This document shows positions 58,205 through 64,000 of a stretch of 64,000 nucleotides of DNA, piece after piece. The notes below the pieces were generated by a model, which ran no database searches, had not been told where the DNA came from, and saw only the letters and a list, made by a program, of their open reading frames with translations. Position numbers and translations under genes: made by a program. Each line of letters starts with the position of its first letter. The stretch's first letter is position 1. Source of the DNA: Candidatus Latescibacterota bacterium (GTDB lineage Bacteria; Latescibacterota; UBA2968; UBA8231); the NCBI GenBank assembly GCA_022820485.1, contig JAJEFJ010000054.1, positions 107,815 to 171,814 on the forward strand, written 5' to 3'.

Positions 58205-60604
58205 ATGTCTGCGAGCAAAAAGACGCTTCGGCGGCCCGCGCTGTGGACCGCTCTCGGATTCGGAATCGGCATTTTCTTGGGGCGAGCCGTGGAAATGGGC
58301 TTGGTCACAGCAGCGGCTCTAAGCGGCTTGGCCCTCGTCGGCGCGACCACAGGCTTCTATCGCAAGGCGCGTTGGACGGGTTGGATGGTGTGGGCGGTCG
58401 TCGTCCTGCTAGGTGCGCTGCGTTACCACATCGACACAGCACTGTCCCCTTTGCCCCACCTAGTCGCGCTCGAGGTCTTTGGCCAGCGCGGCGTAATCAC
58501 CGGGCGCATCGTCCAAGAACCAGAGCGCAGCGACGAGCGAATATACTTTACCATCGAGCTGGAACAGGTGGTCGCCGACAGCGCCATATACCACTTGAGC
58601 GGGCAAGTGCTGGTCACAGTAAAAGACGTGTACTTGCCAGCCGATTACGGCGACCGCGTATCCCTGCGCGGGAAGCTACAACGGCCTCGTGGGGTGCGGA
58701 ATCCTGGTGCCTTCGACTACCGAGCCTTTTTGGCCCAACAAGACATCTACGGCACGCTCTTCGTCGGCAAACCCGCGCAGATCGTGTCCGTAGAACACTT
58801 GCCCGGGCACTGGTTATACGAAGGCGTGGTGCTGCCCCTCAGACGCGCTGTTCGCCAGAGCATTGAGCGCAACCTCTCAGGAGCGCCAGCCGGACTGCTG
58901 TTGGGCGTACTCTTGGGAGAGAAGCGGCGAATTCCCGAAGAGGTGCGCACTGCGTTTCGCAGCACCGGGCTGGCGCACGCGCTCGTGGTCAGCGGACTCC
59001 ACGTCGGGATGGTGGGCGGGTTCTTCTTCTTCGGCTTCCGGCTCCTGCGGCTCGCCGACCGGTCGAGTTCCGCTGCCACCATCGCCGCACTGGCGCTCTA
59101 TGCCCTCGCAACCGGAGCACAGGTGCCGGTAGTGCGAGCGGTGCTGATGGGAGCGGTGGTCCTGTTGGGGCGGGTACTCCGGCGGCAGGGCGACATCTAC
59201 AACACCCTTGGGCTGGCGGCGCTAGCGATCTTGGTGATATGGCCGGAGAGTCCGTGGAGCCTGAGCTTCCAACTCTCCTTTGGCGCGACGTGGGCCATCG
59301 TCGCCTTGCACGGGCCGCTCACCTCGCTGTTCCCCGCGGCTTTTCAACGCGCCGATAGCCGAATCGGCCGCTGGATCGTCATCCCCCTGTGCGCCTCTCT
59401 GGCGGCCCAACTCGGCACCGGGCCTTTGATCGCCTATTCCTTTCAGCAGCTAGCACTGGGGGCCGTGGTGGCCAATATAGTGGTAGTGCCGCTGTTGGCG
59501 CTCGCCGTCGGCTTGGGCCTACTAGCCGCGTTGACCGGGTGGATTTTGCCTTGGATCGCCACCCTGTTCAACGCTGCCAATTACTTGGTCCTCGTGGGGC
59601 TGATCGAGTTAGTCTCGTGGTGGGCCGCGCTGCCCTTTGCGTCTGTGGCCGTGCCGCGGCCAGGGGTGCTCTTCGTAGCAGTAGTTGCTGCGCTCTGCCT
59701 ACTCGGCCCGCTTCTGACCCACAGGGTGTGGTCGCGCAAAGCTGCCATTTTCGCAGCGCTCATCTGGCTCAACGTCGCGGTGTGGACCTACGCGCTCCGC
59801 TCCCGCGACTTGGAGATCGTCTTTTTAGACGTGGGCCAAGGCGACGCGGCGTTTGTGCGCTTCCCCAACGGCAAAACCATGGTCGTCGATGGCGGCGAGC
59901 GCAGCGCATACTTCGACAGCGGCGAACAAGTGCTGTTGCCTTTCTTGCGCTACATGGGCGTCCGGCGGATCGATGTCGTCGTAGCCTCGCATTCGCACAA
60001 CGACCACATCGGCGGATTAGTAGCCCTGTTGGAGCAAATGGAAGTCGGCTACTTTCTCGACAGCGGGCAAGTCTATGACTCGTGGACAGCGCAGAGGCTG
60101 CGAGAACTCATCGCCGAGCGGGGCGTGCGCTACCACCGAGTCGCAGCGGGCGACAGCTTGGTGGGCTTGGGCGGGGTCGCAGGACTCGTCCTGCATCCGA
60201 CTGCGGACTTTGTCGATGCGGACGGCAACACCCCTTTTGGCCTCAACAACGGCTCGGTGGTATTTAGCTTGCAGTACGGAGCCGTGCGAGTGCTCTTTAC
60301 CGGCGACGTAGAGCAAGAGACCGATCCGGTAATTCTTGCTTGGGGCCCGCAGCTACAGGCGCAATTGCTCAAAGTGGCGCACCACGGCTCGCGAACCTCG
60401 TCGCAGCCACTTTTTGTCGCGACAGTTGCACCCGCAGTGGCGGTAATGTCGCTGGGAGAGGGCAACAAGTTCAATCACCCAGCCCCAGAGATCGTCGCGC
60501 GCTACGCAGCGCACGGAGCGCGGGTGCTGCGCACGGACCACACCGGCGCGGTACAAGTGCGGATTGACGGCACAGGCATGGCCGTGCAGACGATGCTGGA
60601 GTGA
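58205..60604 (+). CDS. comEC: ComEC/Rec2-family DNA uptake channel
   Basis: 799 residues. An N-terminal DUF4131-type region (about 30-190; GQVLVTVKDVYLPADYGDRV, NPGAFDYRAFLAQQDIYGTL) precedes a polytopic Competence domain (about 230-500; TGLAHALVVSGLHVGMVGGF is the signature). A C-terminal metallo-beta-lactamase-like domain follows (about 530-790; VFLDVGQGDAAFVRFPNGK, SHSHNDHIGG, AHHGSRTSSQPLF). It moves single-stranded DNA across the inner membrane in natural transformation. The intact length suggests competence, which would help explain the mosaic of small transferred genes. Confidence 0.95.
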   Translation: MSASKKTLRRPALWTALGFGIGIFLGRAVEMGLVTAAALSGLALVGATTGFYRKARWTGWMVWAVVVLLGALRYHIDTALSPLPHLVALEVFGQRGVITGRIVQEPERSDERIYFTIELEQVVADSAIYHLSGQVLVTVKDVYLPADYGDRVSLRGKLQRPRGVRNPGAFDYRAFLAQQDIYGTLFVGKPAQIVSVEHLPGHWLYEGVVLPLRRAVRQSIERNLSGAPAGLLLGVLLGEKRRIPEEVRTAFRSTGLAHALVVSGLHVGMVGGFFFFGFRLLRLADRSSSAATIAALALYALATGAQVPVVRAVLMGAVVLLGRVLRRQGDIYNTLGLAALAILVIWPESPWSLSFQLSFGATWAIVALHGPLTSLFPAAFQRADSRIGRWIVIPLCASLAAQLGTGPLIAYSFQQLALGAVVANIVVVPLLALAVGLGLLAALTGWILPWIATLFNAANYLVLVGLIELVSWWAALPFASVAVPRPGVLFVAVVAALCLLGPLLTHRVWSRKAAIFAALIWLNVAVWTYALRSRDLEIVFLDVGQGDAAFVRFPNGKTMVVDGGERSAYFDSGEQVLLPFLRYMGVRRIDVVVASHSHNDHIGGLVALLEQMEVGYFLDSGQVYDSWTAQRLRELIAERGVRYHRVAAGDSLVGLGGVAGLVLHPTADFVDADGNTPFGLNNGSVVFSLQYGAVRVLFTGDVEQETDPVILAWGPQLQAQLLKVAHHGSRTSSQPLFVATVAPAVAVMSLGEGNKFNHPAPEIVARYAAHGARVLRTDHTGAVQVRIDGTGMAVQTMLE

Positions 60605-60613
60605 GAAATGCGC

Positions 60614-61702
60614 CTAGTCTTGCAGCCCCAATTCGGGCCGCTCGATCAAAGACCGCAGGCGGTCGAGGAAACGAGCCGCTGCGCCGTTTTCGAGCAGCCC
60701 ACTCTCAACCGTCAGGCTCAAAGATATCAACGCCCGTGGTACCACGCGGCCCTCGCGCACAGCCGGGCGCTCGGCAATGCGCCCCAGTCCCAAAGCAGCG
60801 CGGTAGGGAGGGCGGAGGATCGGGGTAAAGGCGTCGATCCCGTACATACCGAGGTTGGCGATGGCAAAGGTGCCGCCCTGCACGGCCTCCGGCTCCAAGG
60901 CGCGCCGCCGCGCCTGCAGCGCGAGGGAGCGCGCCTCGGCCGCGAGTTCGGCCCAGTTCTTGGTATGCGCGTCGCGGATAACCGGACTCGCCAAACCATC
61001 GCCCGTATCTACGGCGAGACTGAGGTGGACAGCCTCGGTCCCCGCGGCATTCAACTGGGGATAATCGGCCAAGGCGATGACCGCCAGTTTGGCAATCAGG
61101 TGGTGATATGCAGGTGCCGGCGCATCCTCCACCTTGAGCCGCGGGCGCAGCGTCACCAACTCAGTGGCGTCTGCTTCGGTCGTCAGGATCGCGGGGGCAG
61201 CTTGACCGCTGCGCGCAGCAGCCGCGCGAACATCGCGCTCGACGATCCGGCCCGTGCGCCCACTGCCCGTAAGCACACGCCATTCCACCCCAAGCTCCGA
61301 GGCCACGCGCCGAGCGCGGGGGCTAATAGTCGGCCCTGCGGAGCGAGCTGGCGCAGGAGTTGGGGCCGGCTCTGGCTTTGCCACAAGCTCGGGTTCCGCC
61401 GGCGTTGGAACCGGCTCTGCGGTGGGAGTTGGAGGCGGCGCAGTCGGCATTTCCTCGCCGGGCTGCAACAGATAGCCCAACAGGGTGCCCACCGGCACGG
61501 TATCGCCGGGGCGGGGCGCGTCCGGGGGAATGCGCAGAATGCCGCCGGAAAAAGTCTCGATCTCGTTGAGGGCCTTGTCGCTTTCCACCGTAAAGAGGAT
61601 TTCGCCGGCCTCGACCGCGTCGCCATCGGCTTTGAGCCACTCGACGAGCGTGCCCTCCTCCATGGTCCACCCTAGGCGGGGCATTGCGATTGCCTCGGCC
61701 AT
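60614..61702 (-). CDS. 2-oxoacid dehydrogenase E2-like protein lacking the HxxxDG motif
   Basis: 362 residues. An N-terminal lipoyl domain (about 1-80; ESDKALNEIETF, lipoylated Lys43), an Ala/Pro/Thr linker, a peripheral-subunit-binding domain (about 127-165; ISPRARRVASELGVEW), and a catalytic-domain fold (about 180-362). The usual HRxxDG near the C-terminus is replaced by SGLLEN before GAAARFLDRL, so the catalytic His is a Ser and the Asp a Glu. It could be a structural scaffold or use another acyl acceptor. It follows E1 alpha and E1 beta in one operon. Confidence 0.85.
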   Translation of the reverse strand: MAEAIAMPRLGWTMEEGTLVEWLKADGDAVEAGEILFTVESDKALNEIETFSGGILRIPPDAPRPGDTVPVGTLLGYLLQPGEEMPTAPPPTPTAEPVPTPAEPELVAKPEPAPTPAPARSAGPTISPRARRVASELGVEWRVLTGSGRTGRIVERDVRAAAARSGQAAPAILTTEADATELVTLRPRLKVEDAPAPAYHHLIAKLAVIALADYPQLNAAGTEAVHLSLAVDTGDGLASPVIRDAHTKNWAELAAEARSLALQARRRALEPEAVQGGTFAIANLGMYGIDAFTPILRPPYRAALGLGRIAERPAVREGRVVPRALISLSLTVESGLLENGAAARFLDRLRSLIERPELGLQD

Positions 61703-61712
61703 GCGCTTGCTC

Positions 61713-62690
61713 CTACTCGGCCATCAAGTCGCGGATGGCCCGTTCTAGGTCCTCCCTGTTGGGCGCGACCGCGGCCTCTAAAGGCGCACTGTACGGCGTG
61801 GGCACGTGCGCTCCGTTGAGGCGGCGCACCGGCGCATCGAGATCGTCAAAGGCCCGGTCAACCACGGCGGCGGCGATTTCTGCGCCCATGCCGCAGGGGG
61901 CAAAGGTCTCATCGGCGATCAGCAGGCGGCCCGTCCGGTGGACGGATTCGAGTACCGTGTCGATGTCGAGTGGGGACGTAGTGCGGGGGTCGATCACTTC
62001 GACCGAGATGCCCTCGCCAGATAGGGTCTCGGCGACTTGCAGCGTCTCGGGCACCATAGTCGTCAGGGCCACGACCGTCAGGTGCTCACCGCGACGACAC
62101 ACGGCCGCTTGGCCAAAGGGAATAGCGTATTCCTCTTCCGGCACTTCACCGCGAGTATTGAGCAAGGATTTGTGTTCTAAAAAGAGCACTGGATCGTCGC
62201 CGCGCAGGGCCGTCTTGAGCAGGCCCTTGGCGTCGTACGGGTTGGACGGCACCGCGACCTTGAAGCCGGGCAGATGCGTAAAGATCGGATAGTAATTGCC
62301 CGAGTGATGGGTGGCAGCCGCGCCGCCGACGCCAATGCAGCCGCGCAGGACGATGGGCATTTTCAGACGGCCGCTGCTCATGTACTGCATTTTGGCGATC
62401 TGGTTGATTAGTTCGCCGAACGCATCGAGGATGAAGTCCAAGAACATGAAATCCACGACCGGCCGCGTACCGGTCATGGCCGCGCCAGCGCACAAACCGA
62501 CAAAGCCGCGCTCGCATATCGGAGTGTCGCGCAGGCGCTCCGGGCCGTACAAATCGAAGAGTCCGGTAGTGGTGTTGAAATTGCCGCCGCGCGGCCCAAT
62601 GCCCTCGCCGACAACGAAAATGGTCTCGTCGCGCGCCATCTCTTCGGCTAGAGCTTGGTGCGCCGCTTCTACATACGTGAGTTCGGGCAT
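61713..62690 (-). CDS. 2-oxoacid dehydrogenase E1 component, beta subunit
   Basis: 325 residues. LTYVEAAHQALAEEMARDET, VVGEGIGPRGGNFNTTTGLF, TPICERGFVGLCAGAAMTGT, and HSGNYYPIFTHLPGFKVAVP are standard E1 beta stretches (TPP site at the subunit interface). Probably acts on pyruvate, acetoin or a branched-chain 2-oxoacid. It overlaps the E1 alpha stop by 1 base, and E2 follows after a 10-base gap. Confidence 0.95.
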   Translation of the reverse strand: MPELTYVEAAHQALAEEMARDETIFVVGEGIGPRGGNFNTTTGLFDLYGPERLRDTPICERGFVGLCAGAAMTGTRPVVDFMFLDFILDAFGELINQIAKMQYMSSGRLKMPIVLRGCIGVGGAAATHHSGNYYPIFTHLPGFKVAVPSNPYDAKGLLKTALRGDDPVLFLEHKSLLNTRGEVPEEEYAIPFGQAAVCRRGEHLTVVALTTMVPETLQVAETLSGEGISVEVIDPRTTSPLDIDTVLESVHRTGRLLIADETFAPCGMGAEIAAAVVDRAFDDLDAPVRRLNGAHVPTPYSAPLEAAVAPNREDLERAIRDLMAE

Positions 62691-63682
62691 TACGCGCCGC
62701 CCCTTTGGCTAAAGACGTGATCGGCCACCGTAGCCGGGTCGGGCCACGGGCTGTCGTGGGCAAATTGCAGAGCCTCGGCAATCAGCGCGGTGACGTCCGC
62801 TGTGATCGCGTCGAGTTCTTCTTGGCGGGCGTGGCCTGCCTCTAGCAGCTTGCGGGCAAAGGCCGGGATGGGGTCGCGCTCTTTCCACTCGTCGATTTCC
62901 TCGGTGGAGCGATAGCCCCCGTCGCGCATTCCCTCGGCGTGGGGCCGGGTGCGATAGGTCTTGCACTCGATGAGGGTCGGGCCGCCGCCTTGGCGCGCGC
63001 GGGTTATCGCTTCGCCAGCTACCGCGTACACCTCGCCTACGTCGTTGCCATCGACGGCGATGCCGGGCAGTCCGTAGGCTGCGGCGCGGTTGGCCACCTG
63101 CGGATTGCGAGTGGTATCGACAAAGGCCACTTCCGTGGCATAGAGGTTGTTTTCGCAGACGAAGAGCACCGGCAACTGCCAGTTGGTCGCTAGGTTGATA
63201 CCCTCGTGAAAGGCTCCATTGGCTACCGCCCCGTCGCCAAAGAACGCCACACCGACTTTGGGAACCCCCAAGAGCTTAAAGGAGTAGCCAGCGCCAGCAG
63301 CTTGCAGGATGCAGGGACCGACGATGCCGCTAGTACCCATCATCCCCACTTGCGGAGAGAAAAGGTGCATGGAGCCACCGCGCCCCTGCGAGCAGCCCGT
63401 GGCTTTGCCAAAAAGCTCGGCGATCAGCTCCTTGGGCGGGACGCCTTTGGCGAGGGCGTGGCCGTGGCCGCGATGCGTGCTAAAAACCGCGTCGTCGTCG
63501 TTGAGGTGGGCGCAAACGCCGGTGGCAATGGCTTCCTCGCCGACGTACGTGTGGCAGGCACCGGGGATCAGGCCGGCTTGGTAGGATCGGGCGAGTTGCT
63601 CTTCGCAGCGGCGGATGACCAGCATCTGGCGATAGAGCGCCAGACAGGTATCCTTGTCGGGCAGAACTGCTGAGGTAGACAT
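62690..63682 (-). CDS. 2-oxoacid dehydrogenase E1 component, alpha subunit
   Basis: 330 residues. The TPP-binding motif GDGAVANGAFHEGINLATNW with VLFVCENNLYA, plus RRCEEQLARSYQAGLIPGAC, GRGGSMHLFS and TYRTRPHAEGMRDG, are typical of the heterotetrameric E1. The first gene of an E1 alpha-E1 beta-E2 operon; no E3 (lipoamide dehydrogenase) is in the window. Acetoin dehydrogenase is a common alternative in this arrangement. Confidence 0.95.
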   Translation of the reverse strand: MSTSAVLPDKDTCLALYRQMLVIRRCEEQLARSYQAGLIPGACHTYVGEEAIATGVCAHLNDDDAVFSTHRGHGHALAKGVPPKELIAELFGKATGCSQGRGGSMHLFSPQVGMMGTSGIVGPCILQAAGAGYSFKLLGVPKVGVAFFGDGAVANGAFHEGINLATNWQLPVLFVCENNLYATEVAFVDTTRNPQVANRAAAYGLPGIAVDGNDVGEVYAVAGEAITRARQGGGPTLIECKTYRTRPHAEGMRDGGYRSTEEIDEWKERDPIPAFARKLLEAGHARQEELDAITADVTALIAEALQFAHDSPWPDPATVADHVFSQRGGA

Positions 63683-63689
63683 GGCGGCG

Positions 63690-63847
63690 AATATAGAAAC
63701 TCAAGGGATTTACGCAATTGTTCGCGCTCGACTTGGGGCAATTGCTCAATCAGCGGCAACAGCTTTTCGAGTGTTATCGGCTCGGAAATTTGGATCATTG
63801 CGGATGCAAAAATCGCGGTAGCAGTTGGTATCGAGGGCGACTGTCAT
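63690..63847 (-). pseudogene. Probable remnants of a small PIN toxin/antitoxin pair
   Basis: Two overlapping fragments upstream of E1 alpha. ATG 63847 to TGA 63746 gives MTVALDTNCYRDFCIRN and a short tail, like a VapC-type PIN start cut after 33 residues. ATG 63798 gives MIQISEPITLEKLLPLIEQL, then VEREQLRKSLEF, like a small antitoxin, running on into E1 alpha sequence out of frame. The two cannot both be complete genes, so I read the region as decayed. Confidence 0.35.
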
Positions 63848-63902
63848 GCCTACAATATAGACGGTACGTGCAGGCAGAACAATCGGCCAACTACTACGCT
63901 CC

Positions 63903-64000
63903 CTAGGCGGCAGGCACCACGGGCCGCTCGACGTATTCGACGTAGAGGCGCTCCAAGTCGGTTTGTTGGAATTCGTCGCGGGTGAGCGTCTTGACGAGGT
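63903..64000 (-). CDS. Partial gene, C-terminal end only
   Basis: A minus-strand frame enters from the right edge and stops at TAG 63903-63905. The visible end is LVKTLTRDEFQQTDLERLYV, then EYVERPVVPAA. It has the codon bias of neighbouring core genes. The product cannot be identified from 32 residues. Confidence 0.5.
   Translation of the reverse strand, partial: LVKTLTRDEFQQTDLERLYVEYVERPVVPAA

Noticed and set aside
1..64000. CRISPR arrays, tRNA and rRNA genes
   Set aside because: I found no regularly spaced repeats, no cloverleaf with a GTTCRAATC-type arm, and no rRNA-like stretches on reading through both strands. Short or divergent tRNAs could be missed without a covariance search.

Overview
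The window looks like a high-GC bacterial chromosome segment interrupted by lower-GC accessory DNA. There is no rRNA, tRNA or CRISPR array. My best guess at the host is a Latescibacterota- or Poribacteria-like candidate-phylum bacterium. This rests on a bacterial-microcompartment (BMC) operon, phytanoyl-CoA dioxygenase (PhyH), a DUF6785 membrane protein, enolase- and isomerase-type sugar enzymes, a class I lysyl-tRNA synthetase, and many small toxin-antitoxin pairs. It is inference, not proof.

Layout. 1-4.9 kb: an AAA ATPase cut by the window edge and a giant Eco57I-type restriction-methylase. 4.9-13.2 kb: ordinary metabolism (Nramp-like transporter, sugar isomerase, fructose bisphosphatase, enolase-superfamily enzyme), a sigma factor with an ArsI-like protein, one intact and one broken toxin-antitoxin pair, PhyH and a SUI1-like factor. 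13.2-18.3 kb: a manganese/zinc-type ABC importer whose two permeases both carry a DtxR-like tail, divergent from a DtxR regulator. 18.3-20.7 kb: LON-domain and PcfJ-like proteins. 20.7-32.4 kb: an accessory island. Its first 3.4 kb is bracketed by a duplicated PcfJ 3' end. Then come hsdM, an oppositely oriented cassette of four TIR/TIR-like genes plus one membrane-protein gene, a half-size hsdS, and hsdR.

32.9-41.6 kb: an 11-gene BMC operon on the minus strand. It contains an acylating aldehyde dehydrogenase, a BMC pentamer protein, a PduL phosphotransacylase, a tandem-domain BMC protein, a BMC-H, a cysteine-rich protein, a BMC-T, one protein with FOUR BMC domains in a single chain, a DHDPS-family aldolase with an N-terminal tag-like region, an FAD amine oxidase-like enzyme, and a second DHDPS-family enzyme. 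Next to it are a fumarylacetoacetate-hydrolase-family enzyme and an L-rhamnose mutarotase. A plausible reading is an organelle in which an aldolase or deaminase of the DHDPS family makes an aldehyde, which is then oxidised to an acyl-CoA and converted to an acyl phosphate.

42.8-64 kb: a long structured non-coding stretch with tandem terminators, a small HTH protein, an M28-like/AAC(3) fusion followed by a DUF6785 protein, a beta-propeller lipoprotein and a TPR protein, infA, lysS (class I), a DUF72 protein, a GntR regulator with two membrane proteins, two copies of a roughly 105-bp MITE-like element, two small toxin-antitoxin pairs, an SDR enzyme, a YhbY-like protein, comEC, and a 2-oxoacid dehydrogenase operon (E1 alpha, E1 beta, E2). 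The E2 has lost the usual catalytic histidine motif.

The two parts I consider most likely to be new are the BMC operon with its tetra-BMC protein and aldolase cargo, and the multi-TIR plus membrane-protein cassette inserted inside a type I restriction locus.
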